Shown one piece after another: positions 41,909-49,791 of a DNA stretch of 51,831 bases. The stretch's first letter is position 1, and every line of letters begins with the position of its first letter. Source of the DNA: an uncultured Clostridia bacterium (lineage in GTDB: Bacteria; Bacillota; Clostridia; Christensenellales; UBA1242); contig CALWPF010000011.1 of the NCBI GenBank assembly GCA_944383355.1, positions 1-51,831 of the forward strand, in the 5' to 3' direction. The notes under the pieces are model-generated. The model was not told the DNA's origin, did not search any database, and was given only the letters and a program-made list of their open reading frames with translations. The position numbers were made by a program, and so were the translations under genes.

Positions 41909-42646
41909 TTAACTTTTATTCAAACCGCCAAAACGGCGTTTCCTATTTTGAAAATTTATTAAAGCTTTTTGCAATTCTTTTTCGCTAAAATCAGGCCACA
42001 ATGTTGGTGTAAAGTAAAACTCACTATACGCCATTTGATATAACATAAAATTGCTAATCCTCATTTCGCCACTAGTACGGATTATAAAATCTGGGTCAGG
42101 TAAATCTTTTGAATACAAGTATTGTTTGAATTCATCTATGTTGTTTAATTTCTGCCCATTCTCAACAATTTGATTGACTGCTCTAATTATTTCATCTCTT
42201 CCGCCATAATTTATGGCAAGATTCAAATTAAATTTACTACATTTAGCCGTTTTAGCAACGCACTCCACCAACTTGTTAAACAAATCGTCAGGAAGTTTCG
42301 TAATATCCCCCATAGTGGAAATCTTTACACCTTTTTCTACAAACTGTTCGGCACTCTCCCCTAAGTACTCACGCACTATATTAAATATGCCATCAACTTC
42401 CTCTTTTGGCCTTTTCCAATTTTCTGTAGAAAACATAAAAAAGGTAGCGCATTTAATACCTAAATCATAAATATGTTGAACTATTCTCTTTACATTCTCG
42501 CAACCAGCCTTGTGCCCCATATTCCGTGGAAGCCCTTTGCGTGTTGCCCATCTACCATTTCCATCTAATATAATGCCAATATGTACAGGAAGTCTGGACA
42601 AATCTAACTTGCGATTAATTTTTACCTTATTATTGGAAAAAGACAT
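41909..42646 (-). CDS. uppS: Undecaprenyl diphosphate synthase
   Basis: UppS extends farnesyl diphosphate with eight isopentenyl units to give the lipid carrier of peptidoglycan synthesis. The 245-residue protein has the catalytic Asp28 in HIGIILDGNGRWA, the substrate region FFMFSTENWKRP, and the C-terminal RTSGEMRISNFMLYQMAYSE stretch (split here). It lies directly upstream of cdsA. No other isoprenoid gene is in the window. Confidence 0.96.
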   Translation of the reverse strand: MSFSNNKVKINRKLDLSRLPVHIGIILDGNGRWATRKGLPRNMGHKAGCENVKRIVQHIYDLGIKCATFFMFSTENWKRPKEEVDGIFNIVREYLGESAEQFVEKGVKISTMGDITKLPDDLFNKLVECVAKTAKCSKFNLNLAINYGGRDEIIRAVNQIVENGQKLNNIDEFKQYLYSKDLPDPDFIIRTSGEMRISNFMLYQMAYSEFYFTPTLWPDFSEKELQKALINFQNRKRRFGGLNKS

Positions 42647-42664
42647 TAATTACCCTCTATAAAA

Positions 42665-42717
42665 TAATATGTGCAAAATACTAAAAAGTTGTAATACTAA
42701 ATATTATTTTTGCACAT
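42665..42717 (-). terminator. Long hairpin after frr
   Basis: ATGTGCAAAA (42708-42717 on the minus strand) pairs with TTTTGCACAT (42669-42678), enclosing an AT-rich loop of about 29 bases, with ATTATTTTA after it. It probably ends the frr transcript. Confidence 0.55.
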
Positions 42718-42749
42718 TTTTCATAAACAATACAAAGAATAAAGGTAAT

Positions 42750-43319
42750 TTATATCTCCATAATTTCCTTTTCTTTGTCTGTAAGCATTTTATCTACTTG
42801 ATCAGTATAATTGTTTAGTATCTTTTGTACTTCTTTTTCTGCCAAAGCCAAATCGTCCTCAGTTATTTCAGAATTTTTCTTAAGTTTTTTGAACTCATCT
42901 AATGTATCCCTACGTTCATTACGCATATTGATACGACTATCTTCAGCAAATTTTTTCACCATTTTCACTAATTCTTTACGACGCTCTTCGGTTGGGCTAG
43001 GTACATATAATCTGATAACCTTTCCATCATCGCTTGGATTCAACCCCAAATCACTTGCTTGAATAGCTTTTAAAACCTCTTTTAGCATACTTATATCCCA
43101 CAATGAGACCATAATAGTGCGAGGATCTGGTGCGGAAATATTAGCCATTTGAGGCAGAGGCGTCATAGTGCCATAGTAATCCACCATAACTTTATCTAAC
43201 AATCTAGGGTTAGCCCTACCAGCTCTAATAGATAACAGTTCACTAGCAAAATGGTCTATTTGCTTTTGTAATTTAGCTTTTAAATCAGCATATAGTTCTA
43301 CATCTTTATTATTAAACAT
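42750..43319 (-). CDS. frr: Ribosome recycling factor
   Basis: RRF splits post-termination ribosomes together with EF-G. The 189-residue, mostly helical protein contains ELLSIRAGRANPRLLDKVMVDYYGTMTPL (split over residues 30-60), GKVIRLYVPSPTEERRKELVK and a C-terminal helix. I use the ATG at 43319, eight bases after AAAGGAG, rather than an ATG six codons earlier that overlaps the ribosome-binding site. The pyrH gene usually found between tsf and frr is absent. Confidence 0.96.
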   Translation of the reverse strand: MFNNKDVELYADLKAKLQKQIDHFASELLSIRAGRANPRLLDKVMVDYYGTMTPLPQMANISAPDPRTIMVSLWDISMLKEVLKAIQASDLGLNPSDDGKVIRLYVPSPTEERRKELVKMVKKFAEDSRINMRNERRDTLDEFKKLKKNSEITEDDLALAEKEVQKILNNYTDQVDKMLTDKEKEIMEI

Positions 43320-43346
43320 ATAATAAACTCCTTTCATTAATAGTTT

Positions 43347-43375
43347 ATTGTACTTTATTTTACCAATTTTGGCAA
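43347..43375 (-). promoter_or_regulatory. Promoter of frr
   Basis: On the minus strand TTGCCA (43370-43375), 17 bases and TACAAT (43347-43352), just after the tsf terminator. Confidence 0.7.
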
Positions 43376-43387
43376 ATGAAATATAAC

Positions 43388-43409
43388 AAAAAAGTCCCTA
43401 TACAGGAAC
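43388..43409 (-). terminator. Terminator of rpsB-tsf
   Basis: GTTCC and GGGAC (with one G-U pair) form a short stem around TGTATA, followed on the minus strand by six T. Confidence 0.65.
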
Positions 43410-43432
43410 ATTTTTTGTAGATATTTATTTAA

Positions 43433-44086
43433 CTACTTATCTTGCATTTGTTTTTGTACTTCATCTGCAAAATCATCTTGGCGCTTTGTCAAGCCTTCGC
43501 CCATCTCATAACGAGTAAATCTACGGACAGTAATTTTTTCGCCAATTACCATAATGGCATCATTTACCAAATCCCGAACAGTCTTTGTTGGATCCCTAAA
43601 ATAGTCTTGCTCTAGTAGACATACTTCTTTATAATATTTTTTAATACGTCCCTCAACAATTTTTTTAGCGACTTCCTCAGGCTTACCCTCATTTAGTGAC
43701 TGTGCTAAATATACCTTCTTCTCCTCTTCTAAAGCCTTTTCATCAACATCTGCGATATCCACAAAAAGAGGTTTACTAGCAGCTATTTGTAAACATATAT
43801 CATGCGCTAGCTCTTTGAGTTTATCTCCCTTGGCAACAAAATCTGTTTCGCAGTTTACCTCAAGCAAAACCCCAATTTTGCCCCCTAAATGAATGTAAGA
43901 TTCTACTAGACCTTCTGCGGCAATCCTTCCTTCTTTTTTTGCTACGATTGCTTTACCTTTTTCTCTTAACCAATTCATAGCTTTTTCCATATCATTATCA
44001 CATGCCTCTAAAGCTTTTTTACAGTCCAACATTCCAGCTTGAGAACGTGCACGCAAAGTCTTGATATCTTCTGCGGTTACTGTCAT
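43433..44086 (-). CDS. tsf: Elongation factor Ts
   Basis: EF-Ts exchanges GDP for GTP on EF-Tu. The 217-residue protein has the N-terminal UBA-like helix bundle ([20 protein letters not shown]), the TDFVAKGDK motif (about 81-89) that inserts into EF-Tu, and a C-terminal region matching the short form found in Bacillota and cyanobacteria. It follows rpsB by 17 bases and ends at a terminator. Confidence 0.96.
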   Translation of the reverse strand: MTVTAEDIKTLRARSQAGMLDCKKALEACDNDMEKAMNWLREKGKAIVAKKEGRIAAEGLVESYIHLGGKIGVLLEVNCETDFVAKGDKLKELAHDICLQIAASKPLFVDIADVDEKALEEEKKVYLAQSLNEGKPEEVAKKIVEGRIKKYYKEVCLLEQDYFRDPTKTVRDLVNDAIMVIGEKITVRRFTRYEMGEGLTKRQDDFADEVQKQMQDK

Positions 44087-44103
44087 AATACTCCTCCAAT
44101 TTA

Positions 44104-45084
44104 TTATTCGTTCACTTTTGTAGCGACTTTCTTTGTAATTTTCTTCACAGGCTTAGACTCAACCTCATCTGCCTTATCTTTTTTTGTTGATTTATCTGCT
44201 TTCTCATCTTTTTTTGCTGTTGCAGGCTTTTTTGTAATCTCTGTTTTTGTCGCCTCAACATTTTCGGCAGAATCCTCTACAGCTTTCTCCTCTTCTTTCT
44301 CTGCTTTCTTAAAAACTTTTTTAGTTACTTTCTCGCCATTCTCATCAATCATCTCATCAGATTTTGTTGTTGCTTGACTAGCAGAGTCCAAGTCAGCTTG
44401 ACTTACTCCGTTTTTTGCCTCCAAAACAGCGTCAGCAATCATGCCAGCAATCAATTTTACTGATCGTATAGCGTCATCATTACCTGGAATAACCACATCT
44501 ACTAGCTCTGGATCACAATTAGTATCAACCAAACCCACAATAGGAATACCTAACATCCTTGCCTCTTTTATAGCTATATGCTCCTTTTTGAGATCTACCA
44601 CGAACATAAGTCCAGGCAAAGTTGTCATATCCTTGATACCGCCCAAGTTCTTTTGAAGTTTATCCCTCTCAGCTTTTAATTGCAAAACTTCTTTTTTAGG
44701 GAACAACTCAAATTCTCCGGATTTTTCCATTTGGTTCAACTTATTCAAACGATCTATTCTACTACGTATAGTCTTAAAATTTGTCAATGTACCACCAAGC
44801 CAACGGGTATTAACATAATACATACCACAACGCTCAGCCTCTTCTTTTATAGCGTCACTTGCCTGTTTCTTAGTACCCACAAACAATACAGACTTACCAG
44901 ATGCAACCATGTCACGAACATAATTATAAGCTTGTTCTGCCAAAACTACAGTTTGCTCCAAATCTATAATGTGAGTATCATTACGAGCAACAAATATATA
45001 CTTGCTCATCTTTGGATTCCATTGCCTGGTTGGATGACCAAACTGCACGCCAGCCTCAAGCAATTGTTTTATTGAAATTGCCAC
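44104..45084 (-). CDS. rpsB: 30S ribosomal protein S2 with long charged C-terminal tail
   Basis: S2 is a late-assembling 30S protein that also anchors S1. The body (1-230) is standard: [39 protein letters not shown] and [19 protein letters not shown]. About 95 further residues, rich in Lys, Glu, Ala and Thr, extend the protein to 326 residues; the usual length is about 240. The tail looks unfolded. The start is a GTG with AGGAGG upstream. The leader of about 130 bases may hold an S2 control element. Confidence 0.95.
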   Translation of the reverse strand: MAISIKQLLEAGVQFGHPTRQWNPKMSKYIFVARNDTHIIDLEQTVVLAEQAYNYVRDMVASGKSVLFVGTKKQASDAIKEEAERCGMYYVNTRWLGGTLTNFKTIRSRIDRLNKLNQMEKSGEFELFPKKEVLQLKAERDKLQKNLGGIKDMTTLPGLMFVVDLKKEHIAIKEARMLGIPIVGLVDTNCDPELVDVVIPGNDDAIRSVKLIAGMIADAVLEAKNGVSQADLDSASQATTKSDEMIDENGEKVTKKVFKKAEKEEEKAVEDSAENVEATKTEITKKPATAKKDEKADKSTKKDKADEVESKPVKKITKKVATKVNE

Positions 45085-45213
45085 TTTAATTTTTCCTCCT
45101 CAAATTGTTTTTAATCCTCCCAAATGCGTTAAAACTCCAGTCACAACCTATTTACTAACATTATGAAATAGGCAACCGCAACTGAATAGCATAAGGTGTG
45201 TAGTATTTCAACG
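45085..45213 (-). promoter_or_regulatory. rpsB leader, candidate S2 control element
   Basis: The leader between the predicted transcript start (about 45213) and the GTG contains a stem CCTATTT with AAATAGG (45147-45173), two GGAGG-like sites and little T-rich tail. Autoregulatory S2 leaders are known in bacteria, but I have not matched it to a described motif. Confidence 0.4.
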
Positions 45214-45219
45214 AATGAG

Positions 45220-45248
45220 ATTTTATCACATTTTCACTGATAAATCAA
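45220..45248 (-). promoter_or_regulatory. Promoter of rpsB-tsf
   Basis: On the minus strand TTGATT (45243-45248), 17 bases and TAAAAT (45220-45225). Confidence 0.7.
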
Positions 45249-45294
45249 GTACTAAATAGTACTTTAATGAACAAATTATTGATATCTTTGAGAA

Positions 45295-45328
45295 AAAATA
45301 AAAGTAGCAACAGTTTATTGTAGCTACC
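45295..45328 (-). terminator. Terminator after the DUF1292 gene
   Basis: GTAGCTACA (45320-45328 on the minus strand) pairs with TGTTGCTAC (45305-45313) with one mismatch and is followed by TTTTATTTTTT. Confidence 0.7.
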
Positions 45329-45344
45329 TTCATTTTTAATAGAC

Positions 45345-45653
45345 TTATTTCTGCTCATCAACCAACTTATTGTACACATCAAAGACCGCATCTATTATTG
45401 AATCATTTTCTTCTACTACTAAAATTTGGTCATCATCAGCATCTTCCTCAAATGCAAACACTATTGCCTCATCGTCAGCCACTCCTTCCATCTTCTCCAC
45501 TGGCTTTAGAATAGTGTAAAGTTTCTCCTCATAAGGTATTAATGCGATTTGTTCAAACTCTACCTTGTTGTCATTTTCATCATAAAGCACAATAGGATCG
45601 CTATCCTTTGGATCCAATAAACGACGAATAGGGTTGTCTTGTTCTTTACTCAT
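45345..45653 (-). CDS. DUF1292 family protein (YrzB-like)
   Basis: A 102-residue acidic protein. The pattern DPIVLYDENDNKVEFEQIALIPYEEKLYTIL (split over residues 19-48), followed by AIVFAFEED and the closing FDVYNKL, matches DUF1292, found widely in Bacillota and often next to ruvX, as here. No biochemical function is established. It follows ruvX by 15 bases, forming a two-gene unit that ends in a terminator. Confidence 0.88.
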   Translation of the reverse strand: MSKEQDNPIRRLLDPKDSDPIVLYDENDNKVEFEQIALIPYEEKLYTILKPVEKMEGVADDEAIVFAFEEDADDDQILVVEENDSIIDAVFDVYNKLVDEQK

Positions 45654-45668
45654 ATATATCTCCTTGTG

Positions 45669-46082
45669 TTAATATTTTTTATCCAAATAATTTTGTAGGA
45701 TGATTGAAGCAGCAACTTTATCGATAACTTTTTTGCGATTTTCTCGACTAACATCAGCACTAATCAACATTTTTTGTGCACTGACAGTACTCAGTCTTTC
45801 ATCCATATACTCAATCTTAGCATCTGTAACCTTGGCTAATTCCTCACAAAATTCACGAGTTTTTTGGACACGAGGTCCACTAGTCCCGTCCATATTAATC
45901 GGCAAACCAACAACTACAGTATCGACATCTTTGTCTTTAATCAAACCCGCAATATAATCCAAATCCGTTGTCAGGTCTCTCCTACGATAGTTGTCATAAC
46001 CACTGGCAAACATACATAATGGGTCACTAAACGCTATACCAATATTCACATCACCAAGGTCTAGTCCCATTTTCCGAGGCAT
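45669..46082 (-). CDS. ruvX: RuvX/YqgF RNase H-like protein
   Basis: YqgF is needed for 16S rRNA 5'-end processing, and resolvase activity on Holliday junctions has also been reported. The 137-residue protein has the RNase H-fold motifs MGLDLGDVNIGIAFSDP, VVVGLPINMDGTSGPR and YMDERLSTVSAQ, ending with DKVAASIILQNYLD, which carries the last acidic residue. GGGGAG precedes its ATG, and the promoter lies at 46116-46144. Confidence 0.94.
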   Translation of the reverse strand: MPRKMGLDLGDVNIGIAFSDPLCMFASGYDNYRRRDLTTDLDYIAGLIKDKDVDTVVVGLPINMDGTSGPRVQKTREFCEELAKVTDAKIEYMDERLSTVSAQKMLISADVSRENRKKVIDKVAASIILQNYLDKKY

Positions 46083-46115
46083 ATAACACTCTCCCCTACT
46101 CAGATTTGATAGTTT

Positions 46116-46144
46116 ATTTTATCATATTTATATAATCTTAGCAA
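46116..46144 (-). promoter_or_regulatory. Promoter of ruvX-DUF1292
   Basis: On the minus strand TTGCTA (46139-46144), 17 bases and TAAAAT (46116-46121). Confidence 0.65.
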
Positions 46145-46167
46145 ATGAAATCACACATTTTAATAAA

Positions 46168-46202
46168 ATTGAATTGGAGGGTATAGTATATACTCTCCAA
46201 TT
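46168..46202 (-). terminator. Hairpin after the 45-residue gene
   Basis: AATTGGAG (46195-46202 on the minus strand) pairs with CTCCAATT (46172-46179), and the loop contains a further short stem. The tail, CAATTTTATT, is only moderately T-rich. Confidence 0.5.
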
Positions 46203-46205
46203 CAT

Positions 46206-46343
46206 CTACATCTTTGCAATTGTTTGTTTTACTTTTTGCTTTCCTTGTTCTACCGCATTTTGCACAGGTTTACAAGTTTCCATCATTATTATACCTATAC
46301 AAGTGCCCAATAAAACACCTAAAATCAAACTATCTTTTAGCAT
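46206..46343 (-). CDS. 45-residue single-helix membrane protein
   Basis: This short gene was found by reading the minus strand behind a perfect ribosome-binding site, AAGGAGGT (46349-46356), five bases before the ATG. The 45-residue product begins MLKDSLILGVLLGTCIG and has one membrane helix (about 4-22) and a basic amphipathic tail (PVQNAVEQGKQKVKQT). The layout recalls short YtxH-like envelope proteins, but I cannot assign it. The ribosome-binding site sits in the loop of a hairpin (see findings). Confidence 0.6.
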   Translation of the reverse strand: MLKDSLILGVLLGTCIGIIMMETCKPVQNAVEQGKQKVKQTIAKM

Positions 46344-46370
46344 TTCATACCTCCTTGCTAAAGATAGTTT
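46326..46370 (-). promoter_or_regulatory. Hairpin enclosing the ribosome-binding site of the 45-residue gene
   Basis: TGCTAAAGATAGTTT (46356-46370) and AAACTATCTTTTAGCA (46326-46341) are complementary over 15 bases with one bulged base. The loop holds most of the ribosome-binding sequence, and the 3' arm includes the first codons, so translation could be gated. Confidence 0.6.
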
Positions 46371-46413
46371 TAGCCAAAACTATGAAATTAAATATGTAAA
46401 TTACTGTAAATAA

Positions 46414-46800
46414 TCAATTTTTGTCATTCGCTTTTTCCATTTTTTTATTATAGTCTTGGATAGCACGGTCCAAACATTCACAGATCAGCACGGCACAATG
46501 TTGTTTCTCTGTAGGTAAACCATCTATGTCGCTCAAAATATTGATATCAGATATGTTGTATGCATCTTTTACACTCATACCCTTTATCATATTTGTGAGT
46601 GCAACAGCCACAGCGATAGATGCTACGCAACCAAAAACTTTAAACTTTGCATCTACAATTACATCATTCTCAATTAGAATGTATAGTTTAGTAGTATCAC
46701 CACACACAGGGTCAACTACCATTCCTACGCCATTAGCGCCACGCAACACACCAACATTTTCAGGATGTTGAAACAAATTAATTACTTTTTGACTGTACAT
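46414..46800 (-). CDS. iscU: Iron-sulfur cluster scaffold protein IscU/NifU type
   Basis: This scaffold receives sulfur from the cysteine desulfurase and iron to build clusters. The 128-residue protein keeps the three cluster cysteines C33 (DPVCGD), C58 (FGCVAS) and C102 (KQHCAV), as well as D35. It lacks the 20-residue insertion of SufU, so it resembles the NifU N-terminal type. Its start overlaps the end of iscS by 19 bases, a two-gene unit without the regulator iscR or the chaperones hscA and hscB. Confidence 0.92.
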   Translation of the reverse strand: MYSQKVINLFQHPENVGVLRGANGVGMVVDPVCGDTTKLYILIENDVIVDAKFKVFGCVASIAVAVALTNMIKGMSVKDAYNISDINILSDIDGLPTEKQHCAVLICECLDRAIQDYNKKMEKANDKN

Positions 46801-47990
46801 TTTGGATCACCTCCTGTCATTTTGCCTACTTGTGCTCTCGAAATTGGAGACATTTGTCTTAATTTTGCCACTATCTTAACCAACTCTGCCACAGTATAAT
46901 CCAAATCGGCCTTTGTGGTAGACTTGCCTAGGGAAAATCTAACTGTTCCTTGAGCCAAATCAAGAGGTAATTGCATTGCTCGCAAAACATGAGAATGTTC
47001 AAGCGCGCCAGAAGAGCAAGCAGAACCCGTAGATACTGCAATACCCACACTATCTAACAACATAAGTATACTCTCGCCCTCAACCATAGCAAAAGACAAA
47101 CTCACATTGTTAGGTAAACGTTGAATAGGATGACCATTTAGATATACCATATCTATATTTTTTTGTACTTCATTAATAAAATAATCACGCAACTGACGCA
47201 TTTTCTTTGAATTTGTAATTATGTCACGAGTAGCTATCTCTACCGCCTTACCAAAACCAACAATACCAGGGACATTTACAGTCCCAGCACGCATATTACT
47301 TTCTTGCTCGCCGCCTAAAACAAATGGCACAATCGGTACATTTTTGCGAACATACAGAGCACCTATTCCCTTGGGTCCGTTAATCTTATGAGCGCTCATA
47401 CTCAATGAGTCTATCCCCATTTCATGAACATTTAGGTTAATGGCACCTATGGCCTGTGTTGCATCAGTATGGAAAATAATTCCTTTCTCCTTTGCTATAT
47501 TTGCTATTGCTTGCAAATTTTGAATAGTGCCCACCTCATTGTTTGCTGCCATAATTGAAATTAATATTGTATCAGCATCAATATAATGTAGCAATTGATC
47601 TATTCTAACAAATCCTTGACGATCAACATCCAAATAAGTGACTCTAAACCCTTCATTCTCCAATTTTTGACAAATCTTTAAAATGCTTGGGTGTTCTATT
47701 TTGCTGGTTATAATGTGACTACCTTTGTTGCGGTTTGCATAAGCAATCCCATATATAGCCCAGTTGTTTGATTCGGTTGCCCCACTAGTAAAGTAAATCT
47801 CATCAGCATCACAGCCAATCCCTTTTGCAATCCTATCTCTTGCGACATCTAATGCTGCTCTAGCCTCTCTACCAAAACCATGCAAACTGCTGGAATTACC
47901 ATAGGCACTAGTAAAATATGGCATCATTTCATTTAGCACTTCACTACTCATAGGTGTGGTAGCCGCATTATCTAGATAAATACGGTTCAT
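46782..47990 (-). CDS. iscS: Cysteine desulfurase (NifS/IscS)
   Basis: A PLP enzyme that takes sulfur from cysteine for iron-sulfur clusters and tRNA thiolation. The 402-residue protein has the PLP lysine K202 in MSAHKINGPKG, the catalytic C325 in STGSACSSG on the flexible loop, and the N-terminal YLDNAATTP. A short basic tail ends the protein. The start follows AGAGGAGAG. It is paired with iscU and has its own promoter. Confidence 0.95.
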   Translation of the reverse strand: MNRIYLDNAATTPMSSEVLNEMMPYFTSAYGNSSSLHGFGREARAALDVARDRIAKGIGCDADEIYFTSGATESNNWAIYGIAYANRNKGSHIITSKIEHPSILKICQKLENEGFRVTYLDVDRQGFVRIDQLLHYIDADTILISIMAANNEVGTIQNLQAIANIAKEKGIIFHTDATQAIGAINLNVHEMGIDSLSMSAHKINGPKGIGALYVRKNVPIVPFVLGGEQESNMRAGTVNVPGIVGFGKAVEIATRDIITNSKKMRQLRDYFINEVQKNIDMVYLNGHPIQRLPNNVSLSFAMVEGESILMLLDSVGIAVSTGSACSSGALEHSHVLRAMQLPLDLAQGTVRFSLGKSTTKADLDYTVAELVKIVAKLRQMSPISRAQVGKMTGGDPKCTVKK

Positions 47991-48027
47991 ATAGTACTCT
48001 CCTCTAATTAGATTTAATATTTGTTTA

Positions 48028-48056
48028 ATGATAACACTCTTCGCTCAAAAAGTCAA
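48028..48056 (-). promoter_or_regulatory. Promoter of iscS-iscU
   Basis: On the minus strand TTGACT (48051-48056), 17 bases and TATCAT (48028-48033) preceded by TGT (extended -10). Confidence 0.75.
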
Positions 48057-48077
48057 TATTTCATTAATTTTAATAAA

Positions 48078-48103
48078 CAAAAAAAGGGGCATAAGTCCCT
48101 TTT
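48078..48103 (-). terminator. Terminator of trxA
   Basis: AAAGGG and CCCTTT pair around a seven-base loop and are followed on the minus strand by a long T run. It begins just after the trxA stop codon. Confidence 0.75.
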
Positions 48104-48428
48104 ATTTTAACTTTGAGTTAATAGTATCAATAATATGCGCCTTACCAGTAAAGCCTACAATACGAGCAATCTCTATGCCTTTATCAAACAAAATCATTGT
48201 GGGAACGCTCATAATACCATACTCTTGAGCTAAATCCATACATTCATCAATATCCATTTTCACTATTTTAATCTTACCAACCATTTCATCAGCAACCTGC
48301 TCCAATACAGGTCCCAACATTTTACAAGGACCACACCATGTAGCAAAAAAATCAACCAATACAGGGGCATCTCCCTTTGCCACAATATCATTAAATCCAT
48401 CATTATTTATATGTTCTATTTCTGCCAT
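48102..48428 (-). CDS. trxA: Thioredoxin
   Basis: A small disulfide reductase. The 108-residue protein has the active site W31-C-G-P-C35, the cis-proline in SVPTMILF, and the typical fold order. GAGGAG precedes the ATG. It stands between hisS (70 bases upstream) and a terminator, so it may be transcribed with hisS or from a weak promoter in the gap. Confidence 0.96.
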   Translation of the reverse strand: MAEIEHINNDGFNDIVAKGDAPVLVDFFATWCGPCKMLGPVLEQVADEMVGKIKIVKMDIDECMDLAQEYGIMSVPTMILFDKGIEIARIVGFTGKAHIIDTINSKLK

Positions 48429-48498
48429 AATAATCTCCTCAATATATAATAATTTCCATTAACAAAATGATTTTATAACAATTAAAAGTAAAAAACAA

Positions 48499-49779
48499 TC
48501 AAAAATCAGCATATTTGATAATATTTTTTAATTCTTCATCTGTTAATTTTAAGTATTTCACTAAATTTAAACCGTCGACAGTACATTCTTGACCAGTATT
48601 CAAATTCCTTACGGTAAATACACCATTACTAATTTCATCATCACCTATTATAACTATAAATCTGGCCCCGATTTTATCTGCATATTTCATTTGAGACTTA
48701 AAGGTACGCCCAGAGATATTTGTCTCGACCGACAGACCAGCGCTACGAAGAACTTGAGCCAAAGGCAAAACTTTGTCCATACCAACAGCACCCAAATTTG
48801 CAATGTATATTAAATCATTTTTAGCAAGTAGTGCATCATCAACAAGGTATACTAACCTATCTAGCCCCATTCCAAACCCGCATGCAGGAATATTAGCATT
48901 ACCAATTTCTCCCACGAGATTGTCATAACGACCACCACCACCAAAAGCCATAGATTTTCCATCAATATCAGCAACAAATTCGAATACTGTTTTAGTATAG
49001 TAATCCAAACCTCTCACCAATTGTGTGTTAATATCAAAATTAATTCCGTTAGACTTAAGCAATGAAATAACCCTATTAAAATGAGATTTACAGCTATCAC
49101 ATAAATAATCTTCTAGTCTAGGTGCTCGTTTTAAAATCTCTTGACAACTTGCTTTTTTACAATCCAACATACGCAAAGGGTTAACTTTTGACCTTCTTTT
49201 GCAATCTTCACATAACTCATTTTCATGTTGATTTGCAAATAATCTTAGAGCTTGGTTATATTCTTTCCTACATTCTGGACAACCAATATTATTTATCTGT
49301 AAACTATAGTTGGTAATCCGCAACTTGTCCAAAACAGACTTAAAGACCAATATAGTTTCGCAATCAGCACTAGGATCTGAGGTGCCAAAATATTCTATAC
49401 CAAACTGGGTAAATTCTCTGTAACGTCCCGCTTGAGGATTTTCATACCTAAAATTATTCCCCATATACCATACTTTTAATGGCAACGCATTAGAAAACAA
49501 GCCATTCTCTACACATGCTCTTACGACACCAGCAGTTCCCTCAGGGCGTAATGCAAGTTGTCTACCACCACGATCATCAAAAATGTACATTTCTTTTGTA
49601 ACAATATCACTAGTCTCACCCACAGAACGTAAAAATAATGATGAATCTTCAAAAATAGGTGTCCTAATTTCTTTAATATTAAACTCTCTTACAGTATCAC
49701 GTATTATCTTCTCAATAAATTGCCATTTTGCAATATCCTTAGGCAAAATATCTCTAGTACCTTTTGGTTTTTGATACAT
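48499..49779 (-). CDS. hisS: Histidyl-tRNA synthetase
   Basis: A class II aminoacyl-tRNA synthetase of 426 residues. Class II motif 2 (FRYENPQAGRYREFTQFGIEYFG region), the histidine-specific LVRGLDYYTKTVFEF and the motif 3 region CGFGMGLDRLVYL are all clear. A C-terminal anticodon-binding domain follows (about 325-426). A cysteine-rich insertion (about 165-235; CPECRKEY, CEDCKRRS, CDSCKSHF) could bind a metal, a feature shared with some clostridial enzymes. It lies 12 bases after hslU, an unusual partner. Confidence 0.96.
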   Translation of the reverse strand: MYQKPKGTRDILPKDIAKWQFIEKIIRDTVREFNIKEIRTPIFEDSSLFLRSVGETSDIVTKEMYIFDDRGGRQLALRPEGTAGVVRACVENGLFSNALPLKVWYMGNNFRYENPQAGRYREFTQFGIEYFGTSDPSADCETILVFKSVLDKLRITNYSLQINNIGCPECRKEYNQALRLFANQHENELCEDCKRRSKVNPLRMLDCKKASCQEILKRAPRLEDYLCDSCKSHFNRVISLLKSNGINFDINTQLVRGLDYYTKTVFEFVADIDGKSMAFGGGGRYDNLVGEIGNANIPACGFGMGLDRLVYLVDDALLAKNDLIYIANLGAVGMDKVLPLAQVLRSAGLSVETNISGRTFKSQMKYADKIGARFIVIIGDDEISNGVFTVRNLNTGQECTVDGLNLVKYLKLTDEELKNIIKYADF

Positions 49780-49791
49780 TTAAATAACTCC

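Noticed and set aside
46174..46413. Plus-strand open frames opposite the 45-residue gene
   Set aside because: They lack ribosome-binding sites, whereas the minus strand has a perfect one and a membrane-helix-like product.
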